Shown piece by piece: positions 1 to 11,310 of a stretch of 64,000 nt of DNA. Positions within the stretch are counted from its first letter, which is position 1; each line of letters begins with the position of its first letter. The DNA lies in contig NC_087068.1 of the NCBI RefSeq assembly GCF_963678635.1, forward strand, positions 6,167,907-6,231,906, read 5' to 3'. This DNA comes from Symsagittifera roscoffensis (lineage: Eukaryota; Xenacoelomorpha; Acoela; Convolutidae). The translations under genes were made by a program, and so were the position numbers. The notes under the pieces are model-generated. The model was given only the letters and a program-made list of their open reading frames with translations, did not search any database and was not told where the DNA came from.

Positions 1-171
1 AAATTTTATTAGTTCGGTTTTTTAATCATGAATTTAGTTAGTTGTTTTCACAAAAGCATTTTGTTTTAGTTTGGTTATTTTGAAGAGTTACTCACCCTTG
101 AGTACCTTCTATTAAAAAAAGAAGTGTGGTCACAAAGCGTGGATGTAGCGCAGTGGGTTAGGCCGGCTATA

Positions 172-191
172 GAGCATGCTCAGGACGTCCT
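172..191. promoter_or_regulatory. Two abutting 10-bp perfect palindromes (copy A)
   Basis: GAGCATGCTC is followed immediately by AGGACGTCCT; each is its own reverse complement. The pair is unchanged in copy B (39210-39229). It follows an A-box-like stretch, TAGCGCAGTGGGTTAGG. The role is unknown; a protein-binding site or RNA structure in the 3' region is an inference. Confidence 0.45.
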
Positions 192-971
192 CTCTGGTGG
201 GTTAGGCCAGGAGTGGGAGTATGATTTCATGCTGTTTCTTTGAGAGGTCCTGTTATGTGATAACGTTTTATGTTGGGTTTATATTGGTTTTTCTTATGTT
301 TCTTTGGTTGTGTCCTTTTTTCAAAAATCAAATTGTTTTTGGTATGGGTTTGTCTTGCGACTTTTTTGTGTTTTATTATTTCTTTCTTAGACTTTATAAT
401 AGTCTTTCAAAGAATAAATTATCCAGTTTTAAACTGGGTTAATCCGGTTTGGGTACCGTTGGTTTTCTTTTCTTAGTCATGCTGCTATTTTATGATTTGT
501 GGTGTTTAGTAAGCTGCGTTGGTTAGTTTGGTTTAGTATATAATTCCTTTCCAACTGGGTTAAAGGAAAGTTTGAAACTTGTTATCGCGTGTTAGAGTTG
601 TTGAATGTTAAAACTTGAAACTCAAAACCATTATTTAAACAATTCTTCGTGGGCGAGCTGTGCGAGTTTGGATAGAATTCTTGTGCGAGTGAATGAAAAT
701 ATCAAAAGGTTAGTACTGCATTTTCATTTTATCAATTTATTACATAGAATTTCAAATTTACTGCTTTTTTGGGAAAATTTAAAGTTATAAATTTTCATCG
801 TAATTGAATTTACTGCTTCATGGGGAAACAATTTATAAATTAATTTACTACATTTGGTATGAATTTTATTATATTATTTTGTGCAGAATATTAATGAAGT
901 TTATAAGAATTTTAACAAGTTTATTTTTTATTTTTCTTTTCTGTTTTTTCCAGATGATCGTGGTATGAAGA

Positions 972-1056
972 CTAGAAATGTAAAAGAAACATGAATAAAG
1001 AATGGTTAGTACTAATTTAAATTTATTAGTGAAGAAAATTTTTAATTTATAATTAC
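972..1056 (-). other. Candidate intron in the 3' region (copy A)
   Basis: On the minus strand a donor ACAG|GTAATT is followed by a perfect TACTAAC branch-point motif (1011-1005), a pyrimidine-rich run and TTTCTAG|T. Copy B has the better donor CAG|GTAAGT at 40089 and the same TACTAAC, but its nearest acceptor (CTTTTAG, 40014) is at a slightly different place. No coding exon is evident beyond it. The plus strand also offers GGTTAGT and TTTCCAG, so the strand is not certain. Confidence 0.3.
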
Positions 1057-1209
1057 CTGTTAATCGTCTGGGGAAAAGCCGTGGGGGAATATGTCGTGTA
1101 TCATGTCCGATGTTGTTAGTAATTTTGCTAGTATGCGAATGATGTTTTTAGTTTGGAGCAGTGGCCAAAGCAATTGAAGTGCTTTAATGGTTTTTTAGTT
1201 CTTCGGTGC

Positions 1210-2871
1210 CTACTGCAAACTCTTAAGGTGTGTTTTGAATGAAGTCATATGTTTGTGATTATATTTAGTATTGTGAATGAATTCTAATATTGGGATTTCT
1301 ATTGGCTGGATAAATTCATGTGGGAGAAGGAAGGGTCTGGATTCTTCGGCGTTAAAGGTCTTCGTGATGGGACAAAATATATACATTTGTGTTATTGGGC
1401 CATAATTGCGGAGGAAGCCGTGGAGGTTAGTATCCTTGATGCAATAAGTGAAATTAAGAAAAAATGGTGAAGTGTACTTCGAGTTAAAAAATTGAAAACG
1501 ATGGTGTGGTTGTCTTGATGGAGTATGTAAATCAAAATGATTTTGTATGAAGCGATAGTATGTATATGTATGAATCTGTTTAGTGCGTAACATAATGTCG
1601 TGTGAACAGTGCAAATCGCGTTCATGTGGTGCAAGGAAGTGAAAAGTTAGTGAAAATAACTGAAATTTGTCTTTGAAACTTTCGTAAGGTTGAATATCAT
1701 TTAGTGCTTCAGAAATGATGTGATCATATTTTCTATCAAAAATATTAAGTGTGAATACATATGACGTTTTGATGAAAAATTTTTCTGTTAGTTGTGGGTT
1801 AGCGAAGCGGTCGTCATCTAGAAATTGGTCTTGATTAGTTCGGATGATATAATGGTCGTAATATTCTATTGTAAATTCGTTAGCTCGAGGTGCAGTGAAT
1901 GTTTTTAGTAATTTTTTATATCCTACATAAGTAAATTGTCTAGGTGTTAGTGTTGCGGTGAGTCTATATAGCATATTTTTATTCTTTTCGATGTCGTCAT
2001 GAGTACTAGACAGTGGCAGGCAAAGGGGATTAGTAAAATAGTAATATGCTGCCCAGTGAAGTGTGGGCATTAAAACATGTTCATCTACAAAACTACGTGT
2101 GTCGTTAGTGTCGTTAGGTGTGTTTAATGTGTATTGTGGGAATGAGGGTAAGGTGATTGCTAGAAAATCTTTCGTGTTGGTGTGTTGTGGATGATTAATA
2201 TATTCGCAAGCTGTTCCTGGTTTGGTCGGGAATAGATGGTTCGGGAATTTCCTTTTAAAAGTGCGATAAGCTCGGTTAGTGCTATTAGATGTTTCGGTGG
2301 ATGTGGATGATTGTGCTAATGATGCAGTGTAAGCTGAGGAGGGTGTAGGAGTAGCAGGGTTTGAGGATTCTGTTGTGGATGAAATTTGATGTATGGTGAG
2401 GGTGTTAGGGTATATTAACTGTTGTTGTAGGGTGATGAAATTATCGAGTTCCTGGGAAATTTGGGGGGTATCTGGAGAATTATTAGATGATCGGTCGGAA
2501 TGAAGTGGAGAGTAGGTTGGGGTTACTTGCGAAGCATAAGAAGGAGTGGAAACGGATGGGAGTGAATTATTTGGTGGGGTTGGTTGAAAAGGGGGTTTTG
2601 AAAAAACTGAGGGGTTGCTTTGAAAATTATTGGATGGAGATGGTTCGGAGTCTGCAAATTCGTCAGGGGTTTCTATATTAGTGTTATTAAGTTGTGAGAT
2701 GGAGTATAAAACTGAAATTTTTGAGTTAGTATCCCAATTCGTGCTTGATGATATATTAATAGTTGGGAAATCGGGTGGTGGGAAAGCAAAAAGTGGGATT
2801 ATTGGGATTGGAGTGTGGAGGTTGGTTGGGTGGGAATTTGAGCGGTGTAGGGATCCAAGTTGTCGGCTTAT
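1210..2871 (-). pseudogene. ORF X of copy A: unrecognised ~550-residue protein after env
   Basis: The frame is open for 553 codons. The first ~190 residues are rich in Pro, Ser, Thr and Asn and look disordered. The last ~290 residues are ordered, aromatic-rich and have no long membrane segment; recognisable stretches are LTPRQFTY and FHFLAPHERDLHC. I do not recognise the family. The expected ATG is ATA here (2871-2869), so the first ATG is at 2070; in copy B the start is intact and overlaps the env stop codon as ATGA. Copy B is instead broken by a stop after residue 183 and a 1-nt frameshift near 41025. The complementary damage argues for an intact ancestral gene. A structural, matrix-like or accessory protein is possible but unproven. 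Confidence 0.7.
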
Positions 2872-5461
2872 CGTAGGCTAAAAAAATGATTATTTTGAGA
2901 CTGAAAAGCGGTGGTATGGGGTTGTTCTATAATTTGTTCATATGTATTATCATCTTGTGAATGATGTGTCATTATATGTTGTATGGGACTTTGCGATATA
3001 TTTGGTCTAAAATTTGGATTATGTGTTTTTGCTAGGTTTCGGAAATTACGTGGGAGTAAGGATAAGGGATGGTTATGTGGTAGGGGTGGCAACTGTGGTG
3101 CGGTAGGTGTTACTTCTATGTTATTATGTTCTTCGTCGTACGTGTTCTGTCTTGTCGCTATTTTTGTATTATATTCTTTTATTTATGCGTCTAGAAGAAT
3201 TTTGTTTATTGATGAAAAAAAAATTCCAAAAAATCCTGCAAACAGTATGCGTGCTACACTTGCTTGTCTATTTACTTGTGTGTGTATAGCGCATGTGTTC
3301 TAGATTCCTTTTAAAAGTGAAAAAAGAAATCCTATAAAGATAAACATTGCGTATAGGATAGTTAATTTTTCTAAGATGTAATAGGGCCATCCTAGAAAAT
3401 CGAGAATTTCATTTTTTAGGGTAACAAAGCTAAAAATATTCATAGGTGAAATATCTTGTGGTCTGTATTTTTCACCGTTTAGGTATATATAGTCTTGTAT
3501 ATTGTATAAATATCTGCAAATCCTGCGGTTTCGGCAAGTTTTCGTAAAGTTTGATCAATTGATTGTCTTTGTATAGTGTCCATTTATGTTAATAATTCTT
3601 GGAATTGTTGTGTTCTAATGTGGTGTTCGATATCTGATTTTGAATATATACCAATTGATTGTAAATCAATATTTGGATTACGAGCAATAGCTCTGATGCT
3701 TTTGGGTGAAAATTTTTTGAGTGATTGCATTAACGTAGGGTATGGAGTAAGAAGATAAGATTTATCTTCATCAGGGTTCAATTGTACTACATTGTGGCTA
3801 TTTTCTGATCCACATGGGACTGCGGTATCCCAAAAATATGTTCGTCTTGAAAGTGTGGCAACAAAATATACCTTATTTTTTATAAAATATAGGGATTCTT
3901 TTATAGCAGCGTTTATCTTCAAAATCATATAGTGGTGATACTTTTTTGGTACAAGTATAAAATCATAAAATGTTTCCTTCGTAGTCTAGAAAATTTGATC
4001 TATTTCCTGACAATAAATATCCTGCGCAGGGTATTTTTAATACTGCTAGTGCGAGTGATTGTAGGATTTGTGTCCTTTCTAATTCACATAGTTGGTGAAG
4101 TGTATCTAATTCGGAGAGTGACAGTTCTTGAAAAATTCGACTAATCGTGTAGTCTAACTTCACATCTAAGTGGATATCATAGTGGATATTGCCAAAATAA
4201 GTGTTATTCATTAGTGATTGCTCTTGTAAATGTGTACTTTTAGTGTCATGTGGCTTTAGTTTTCCACCAGGTTGACCATTGCTTTTTTGAAAGTTAACTG
4301 GTATATATGACGTTCCTTCGTTTAGAGGGTGACCTGTGGCATAAGGGTCAAATTATATTTTTCCAGTGGTCATGTCGAAACTTTTTTCGTATTCAACTAG
4401 TATTTCAGAATATTGTGTTTTGTAAAGTGGGTTCCTGTATTTGCATGCGATTTCTGTTTCTTGATATATTTGGAAACGTGTTAATTTATTTTCTATATTA
4501 TGGATATTTCGGAAGTCAGTACTTTGTTTTCGTGATGGATGGACATGTTCGTAAGGAATTGATTCTATAAAATATTTTTCGTGAAATTTTATCATTCGAG
4601 CGTGTATTTTCGCTACTTGAAATGTTGTGCATGTATCTTCGGGAAACCAAACAATTGTTGCTTGTGTCCATATAGTAGGATCACAATAACCTTGATCGTT
4701 TTTACAAGGTAATCTAATTCCTTGATAGATCATTGTGTTGTCGGATAAATCTCGTGTGAGTTGTATTTTTTCGAGTTGTATTTTCCAATCGAAAAACATT
4801 ATTTCTTGATATCCTTTAATTTTTGTGTCTGCTTTGCAGTTTGATGGATTATTTATTCCAATGTATGGTATCCAGTATTATAGTGTATGTCAGAAGTTAA
4901 TCTTCCGTGTGCGCCGTTGTATGGGTATTTTTCATCTAGTTTTATATGTCCTTGATATCTTTCAAGTTCTGCTTGATGTACAGGATCGGCAAAGACTTGA
5001 AAATATACTAGTTTTCTGTCGGTGTTTTTATTTCTTGTGATATTTAGTCTAAGTAGCTCGTTTTTACAATCATCGGGATTTAGATGTAGAAGTCGTTCTA
5101 TATTACTTTGGTAGAATGATTCGTGGTCAAGTCGGTTTTTATTTCCGTTTGAAAATTGTGAACAATGTACTTTCTTTTCGGAAAATGTTGCTGTACATTT
5201 ATATCCTGCGACTGTTGTTGCTCGGGCTTTTGAATACAGTGTCGCTATTACATTTGTAGTTTCTATAGCTTGTGGTTCTGTTTTGCATTGTGATACTTGA
5301 TTTTTTGTATATTTGAGTAGTAATTTTTGTTCATTTTCTTCACAATCGTAGTGTGTTACTAATAAGTCCTGGGGTCCTGTGCGAGGAGAAGGATTTGTGT
5401 TCTGATCAAAAAATATTAGAAAATAGATTTGATGAAATATCAGTTTTTTTAGAATATACAT
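2868..5461 (-). pseudogene. env: Envelope glycoprotein gene (virus-like, broken), copy A
   Basis: The frame starts at the ATG at 5461 with a short hydrophobic signal peptide. It runs through Cys-containing ectodomain blocks in separate ORFs (5461-4853, 4799-4353, 4211-3963, 3928-3584) and a C-terminal tail ending at 2868, so at least four breaks are present. Visible features match copy B: VTHYDC near the mature N terminus, a central helical CELERTQILQSLALAVLK segment, then a Cys-containing block and a Pro-rich TPYP stretch. A membrane segment is expected near 3300-3400. The pattern resembles glycoproteins of negative-strand RNA viruses (chuvirus-like, class III fold); this is recall of the family style, not a search. 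In life it would mediate cell entry; this copy cannot encode a full protein. Confidence 0.62.
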
Positions 5462-6646
5462 GTGTATGATAATCTTGAGTATGGGTTATAAAATGTGATG
5501 TAACCAATTGTCTTTTTGGTATATCTGTCGTACTTATATATTACTTCAGTTGTTATAAATGGTGGTGGTAGCGATTAAGCTGTTATATTGGGCGGGTTTA
5601 ATGGGTAAGCATAAGGATGTTGAACAATGTTGTGAAGTTTAATCGTGATTTCGAATTTTAATTGTAGACTATTTTGTTGGAGTATTTGAATGTTATGGTC
5701 ACGAATGTCTTCGTGGATGTCTTGTCTATATTGTAGTCTATTGAGTGCCCAATTGTGCAGCCGGTTACTTTCTGGATGTTGTCCAAATAATGGTGGGGGT
5801 GCTGTGAACGTGTTCCAATCTAATCTTAAAGGGATATTTGTTGATGATTGTTCTCGATATCTAGCGTCGAGGTTATTTGGAAAATTTAGGGGGAAAGGCG
5901 TCGGTGAAACCTGGCTTACTGATGGTGTTGATGGTAGTGATAATGTTTCTGGTAGTGATGATGATGTTGTTGTATCCGTAGAAATATCTATTGGGTCATT
6001 TATTAAATTTGGTTCACCTTGTGTGAATGAGTGTGTTGTCCAATATGGTAGTCGTGATGTTTGGTTGGGGGGGGGGGGGGGGGGCTAAAGGGATTGTCAC
6101 GTATGTTTTCAGATGTTGGTGTTGAACCTGAGTAATCTGAGGGTATACTTGAGGTGCTACGTTGTGAAAGAAGTGTAGGGGTTTCTGGTAATGTGCTATT
6201 TGGGTTTTCTGGAGTAATTGGTGATGGGGATTGGGGTATATCAAAATGAACTCGGGGGGTTTGAAAATTTCTATTTCGTCGTGGATGTATAATTTGTCTA
6301 TTTATTTCAATTGCATTCTGATTTTGACTAATGTGTCTTATTCTACTTAATTCTTGTGGTAATGTTGGGTATAAATTAAATGTCGGTTCACTTAGGGATG
6401 CCCGTCGCTGAACTGGTTCTAATGGTTCGGATAAGCGAGCGTGTCGTTCTTCAAAAGTGTATGGGTTATCTTGGAAAGAAATTCGTGCGGATGTTTGGGG
6501 GTTTTGTGTAGTTGTAGGTATTGTCGGGTTTTCTTGAGACGATGTCGGTGAAGACTGATTGTGTGATTGTTGGTTAGCAATTTTTGAAAGTATTCTGATT
6601 GATTTTTTCTAGTGAAAAAATTTATGTTTATTGTAGTATTCGTCAA
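5449..6646 (-). pseudogene. ORF Y of copy A: Pro/Ser/Thr-rich protein upstream of env
   Basis: A long frame rich in Pro, Ser, Thr, Gln and Asn with few Cys lies between the membrane ORFs and env. Near its C-terminal third is a helical Leu/Gln-rich stretch (around 5620-5760). No ATG opens it; the frame is entered from the C-terminal end of the preceding membrane ORF. Its stop (5451-5449) overlaps the env ATG by 13 nt in another frame. In this copy a run of 18 G (6067-6084, C in the sense strand) together with a missing adjacent A shifts the frame, and a TAA occurs near 5577 where copy B reads CAA. The function is unknown. Confidence 0.5.
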
Positions 6647-6797
6647 GGAAAAGAATTAAAAGGATTGTTGCTAAAGCGAATGTAATTATTGCCTTTTTTT
6701 TACATTTGCACATTGTCAATAATAGGGATGATAAAAATGTTATAAAAATTACAAATAGTAAAAAAATATCTGTTCTACTAAAAATTGTTCGTATCAT
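6609..6797 (-). CDS. Small two-helix membrane ORF (TM2), copy A
   Basis: This is a 62-residue ORF with two hydrophobic segments (about residues 10-28 and 36-51) separated by a Cys/Lys-rich hinge, MCKCKKK. Its ATG directly follows the TAA of the preceding membrane ORF (TAAATG). Copy B encodes a 53-residue version ending at a stop where copy A reads TAC. The layout suggests a viroporin-like or envelope-associated peptide, but only by position and hydropathy; AT-rich DNA also produces such ORFs by chance. Confidence 0.45.
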   Translation of the reverse strand: MIRTIFSRTDIFLLFVIFITFLSSLLLTMCKCKKKAIITFALATILLILFLDEYYNKHKFFH

Positions 6798-7033
6798 TTA
6801 AATAAACTTTGGGTTATCGTACCTGTGAATATGTCAATGATTTGGAAAGTTGGAGATATATTTCAAATAGGGAGTAGAAAATTTAAAAAATGTTGCAAAA
6901 TTGATTAAAATTATTATAAAAGCTTCAAAGGTATCAAAGAGAAATATGAATAAAAGTTTAAGTATTGTGAAAAGTTTATGAAAATGTTGAAAATTGTATT
7001 TTTAAAGATACTGACTGATCGAGAGAAGAGCAT
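6798..7033 (-). pseudogene. Small membrane ORF (TM1), copy A, broken
   Basis: The start MLFSRSV (ATG 7033-7031) and the final residues before the TAA match the 75-residue ORF at 45836-46063 in copy B. Here small insertions and deletions near 6835 and 6990-7010 disrupt the frame. The intact version is almost entirely Ile/Leu/Phe. Confidence 0.4.
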
Positions 7034-7620
7034 TTAAGAAACGATTTCTTGGTCGAATATTTTTTGTTGTTTGGGGCGATTTTCAAGTGTGGTCGAGTTA
7101 TTTATTTATTTTTTGACCAGTGGGTTGAGTTTTGTGAAAAGTTGTTGGGGGCTAAGTTTATGGTGTTCGGAAGGTCCTCTTTGCTTTATTTTTATTTGTC
7201 AGGTGATCTGGGGTATTTTTGAGATTTTTGTACTTTAGGCCAAATAAATACGGTCGTATTTTTACTTTAGGCTAAATTACCATTTTTGGTTGGAGGGCTT
7301 TTGAGGTCTAAGTTGGGAAAATATTCTTGATCTTTGCGTTATTAGATAAGGGAGGGTTATGATATTATGGTGGTATTTTTTTTAGTTGTCAAGTCTGAGT
7401 TGTTTGCTTATTTTTGACCTGGAGGTTGTAAAGTTATAAATATAGATATGCCTGGAGTTTAATATCTTTCGTCTAATAGGTTGGTGTTATAGTTATAGAA
7501 GGTGACGGATTTAATGAGTCCTATTGGCTGAATTTGAACTAGAATTGTTGCGTGTTTTGTCAGCATGTTATTTTGAAAAATGAAGATTCAATATGATCGA
7601 GAGGTGCGAGGATTTTAAAA
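7034..7620 (-). other. Noncoding spacer between integrase and accessory cassette, copy A
   Basis: There is no ORF. It is conserved with 46064-46655. It includes a direct repeat of TACTTTAGGC(C/T)AAAT at about 7230 and 7262. By position it could hold the splice acceptor or promoter for a subgenomic env RNA, but no site is clear enough to call. Confidence 0.45.
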
Positions 7621-9143
7621 TTAAAGTTGTTTTTGAAACTCAACTTTCTTTAATATTTTAGATTGTGGGATGAATGTTTTGTAGTTTTTACGTGGTTGAT
7701 TTCTAAGTCGTGATGACTCTCTATGTTTTGATTTCTCGACTTGTTCTGGTAGTAAAATTTTTTTAATCATTTTCCTATTTTTCCTTTCTTTTTGAGGTAT
7801 TTTTTGATCTAGCTTTTTTGTATTGTTTTGAGTTGTGGTTGGTTTTGTATTTTGTTTTCCATGATGAATGTCGTTTTGTTCATCTATTTCTTTTTCCGTA
7901 TGTGGATGATTTCGATTAACTTTTAAACTTGTGAAAGAATATGATTGAGTTGATTCGCGTAGTGCGTACTCTTTGGGGTAGTAAGGCAATAGATTGTTCC
8001 GATGTTGAAAATTTTCTTTTTGGTTTGAATCGGTAATTTTATATGTTACGTCAGTGGGTTTGGCAATTATTTGGTATGGTCCTTTGCAAAGGAATTGTAA
8101 TTTTTTAGAAATTCCTTTTTGTGTATTAAAATTAGGTATTAAGACAGATGTTCCAATTTTTAAATCTGAGGCTGGTGTAAAGCGTGAACTAATTTGTTCG
8201 TTAATGTTTTGCCTTTGTAACAATTTTTTTGTTACTCTTTGGTAAATTTCATTGTGTTTTTATTTCTATTTAAAATCCATTCGGTGCGTGTGCCGGAGGC
8301 TAATTTAAGGATTTGTGGGTGATGAAAATGATCTTCATCATGCGTGTGTAAAGGTAGGTTATAACAAACTCAGTCTTTATTTGGTTGGCAATAACCTTGT
8401 GCATTTTTATGAGAGTTTGCTGTAAACATAATTGGTTTACGTGGCTTTTGATTAAGAACCATTTCGTATGGTGACATTCCTAGAGTTGTCGTAATTTGTG
8501 AATTATATGCTAAGGGAAATAATTTTACATCTGCTGACCATTCTGTGTATCTTGTATCATTTCCATTTATGATACATCTAAGATATTCTTGTAGTGAACG
8601 GTTCATACCTTCGACTAAACCGTTTGTCCAAGGTGCTTGAGATATACGTGGTTTATGTTTGATGTTATATAAGTGACATAGTGTGATGATTTCATTTTTT
8701 TTGAATTCTGTACCGTTATCTGTAACTAAGATTTCGGGTAATCCGAATTTAGCTATCCAGTGTTCATAAAGTGTTGTGTCAGCATAATAAACATTACAAT
8801 GTGGTACTGGGTTGAGTGCTACATAATGTGTAAATGCATCAACAATTACCATAATGTAGGAACTTCCTTCAGAGGATGGTGAAATTGGTCTTTTTGTATC
8901 GATTGAAATACGATGGTTAAAATATAAACTTTGTCCTTTAAAATCTTGTTTTTGTGCTGTTTTTTTTTTATTTGGATAAGGTTTATTTAGCTGATATATT
9001 ATACAATCATTGCATAATACTTTTATCCAAATTGGTGCTTTTGGGAAATAAAAATTTTGTGTAGAGTTTGAATATGTTTTCTCTGATCCAGAGTGTCCTT
9101 TAGTATTTTGTGTATGTGAAATGTTAAAAGCTATTAGTATCAT
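7621..9143 (-). pseudogene. pol: Integrase domain of Pol, copy A
   Basis: The domain order is an HHCC zinc finger (HTQNTKGH, then CNDC, near 9120-8990), the DDE core with Asp in SIDTKRP, Asp in VTDNGTEF (about 8703-8723) and Glu in LVEGMNRSL (about 8603-8617), and a C-terminal GPY/F module (KGPYQI, HRNNLLPYY) followed by a Lys-rich tail ending at 7621. The enzyme would join reverse-transcribed DNA to host chromosomes. A stop after CQPNKD at 8370 (TGA where copy B has TCA) and a frame change before 8223 separate the core from the GPY/F module, so this copy is defective. GPY/F is characteristic of Ty3/gypsy and retroviral integrases. Confidence 0.85.
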
Positions 9144-9512
9144 ACTTAAAGGGAGACAGGGAACAGTAGAATCATTTGTTGATATTCTAGAAGGTCTGTG
9201 TTTTCATTAATTGTTGTATTTTTAAATTTTGGGAAATATCGGAGGAGTGTTTTATTTCCTAAAATTGTGGTATTTGCTTTTATGGGCTTAGTTTTGTATT
9301 TGTGCCATGATTTTAGTTGTCTAATTACTGGGTCAAGATTTTGATATTGTTTTAAGAGTTCAAGTGTAATTTTATCTGTTGGAGGGAAAAAATATTGTCA
9401 ATATCTAATTTTGATAGGGGAATTGTGTCAAGTGGGTCATGGAGGTCAAAAACTTGATTTATTGTGTATTTTGAATCATTTGTTTGTGGTCCTGATAAAT
9501 TTATTTTATCAG

Positions 9513-11275
9513 TTAATTTTTTTTTTCAATTAATGGAAAAATATCTTTTTTATACGAGTGGTGTTTTATTCGTTTTTGTTGGGTGTTATTTTTTATCCAT
9601 TGTGAGTATGGAATTGGTTTGAAAGTTGATGTTCCTAGTAGATCAACTTCGTAGTGATTATTTTGGCAATCTAAGTAAAGTGGGAAATGTTGTAGATTAT
9701 TTATTTGTGATTGGTCAATGTCGGTTTTTACTGCATATTTGCATTCTAGTCGGGGTGATATTTCGTCTTTTGCAAGGTAAAATTTTATATTTTTTGGTAT
9801 TTCAACTGTAGTTTTTCGTGTAAGTAATTCAGGTGGTGTATTTCGACTTAATGTATCTGGTAATGCAAGATTCTTTCCTGCTGTCCAAACTATATGTAAT
9901 TTTGGAAATTTCATTAGAAATAATTGAAATCTATAAACTCGGTGATTTAGATTTGACTTTTGTGTAAAGAGAAAAATGATTGGTTTATGATCTGTGAATA
10001 GAACTGTTGGATGTTTTGATCCAAGTATCAGAAGTTCATATTCTGTAAGTGTATCAATTATAGCTGTACATTCTCTCATTAGAGTCGTAGCTCTGCTTGA
10101 GTGAATAATCGGGAATTTGCTGATATAACTTTCATTTTATTTGTACCACTATGTGATTGTAGTAATGCTGCGCCGATGCCAAAATTTGAAGCAGCGCACA
10201 TTGCATAAAATGGTTGGTTTGGATCTAGAATTGTGTTTGAAATTTGATCAGTTAAAAGTTTTTTAATTTCTTCAAATCGTGTTTGATGTTTAGTGGTCCA
10301 TTCAAAATTATTTTGTTGTCTGAGGATATTATAGAACTGTCTTAAATATAATTGCATTTTATAAACGTACTTGCTTAAGAAATTTATCATTCCAAGGAAT
10401 TCTTAGATTTTCTTTTTGTTTGTTGGTGGTTGAAGTTTTTGAATAGCATCAATGCGTGATTTTAATGGAGTGATTGTGTTTCTTTCTATATTATGTCCTA
10501 AAAATTTAACTCGTGTCAAAAAGAAGTGTGATTTATTGGGAGCGGCCTTCAGATTTTTGTTCTGAAGTATTTTATGATAGTGCTCTAAAATCGTAAACAT
10601 TTCTTCTTTTGTTTGTGATTGCATAAAAACATCATCCAAATAGGGGATTGCATTTTTCTTGAGTATTAGTGGTCTAAAAATTTCACTCATAAAAGCTGAA
10701 AATGCTGCTGGTCCTATGGAAATTCCATAGAAAAGGCGATTAAATTCATATTGTTGATTTCCGATAACAAATTGTGTTAAACGTCGTGATTGTTCATCTA
10801 GTGGCATTTGATTGTATGTACTATTCATATCTGCGGTTGTAAAGTATTTTCCATTTATTTTTGTTAAGATAACTTGTATTGGTTCAATAGGCCAATTGCA
10901 TTTCGATTCGTCAATTAGTGAATTGAGGTATCTAGCGTCTAAAACTATTTTTAATGATTCTCCTTTTGCTAGAATGATAACAGGGTTGATAAAAGTGTTA
11001 CCTTTTGGTTGTTCTTGTTTATTTACTGGTGAGATAATTTTGTATTGTTCCAAAATATCAAGTAATCTTTTTACTTTGTCGTGTAAATGAATTGGTACTT
11101 TACTAGCTCTTTGTTTTTTGAAAACTGCGTCAGGTTTTAACGGGAAATGTAGTGATGAACTGGTTCTTCCCACGTCAAATTTTGATGTTGCGTAGACTGT
11201 TGAATAATTTAACAGTTGTTTTGCTAATTTGTCAAATTCCATTTGTGTAATTTGTGAGTGTTCAAAATTAAACAT
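9513..11275 (-). pseudogene. pol: Reverse transcriptase and RNase H domains of Pol, copy A
   Basis: RT spans 11275-10403 with the palm strand around FTTADMNS and the catalytic YLDD at 10631-10642. RNase H spans 10390-9513, with the MRECTAI glutamate block and FTDHKPI. Two lesions stand out. A TAA replaces CAA at about 10400, between RT and the connection region. The first RNase H catalytic Asp is Ala here (MCAASNFG, GAT to GCT at 10193-10195), whereas copy B keeps Asp. Together with the lack of an intact frame, this copy cannot make an active RNase H. Confidence 0.88.
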
Positions 11276-11310
11276 CGTTAAAAATTTTTGTTGTTCTATT
11301 GTGTAATTTG

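Larger units (their letters stand above)
1..1209 (-). other. 3' noncoding region of copy A
   Basis: This lies between the end of ORF X and the 3' LTR (outside the window). It is T-rich on the plus strand and yields short hydrophobic plus-strand ORFs (for example 221-442 and 270-476) that are out of frame with their counterpart in copy B, so they are probably not genes. It contains a twin palindrome and a candidate minus-strand intron, listed separately. Confidence 0.6.

Noticed and set aside
131-215. tRNA gene in the 3' region of the giant element (A-box-like TAGCGCAGTGGGTTAGG)
   Set aside because: No B box or cloverleaf follows; the sequence instead forms two palindromes.
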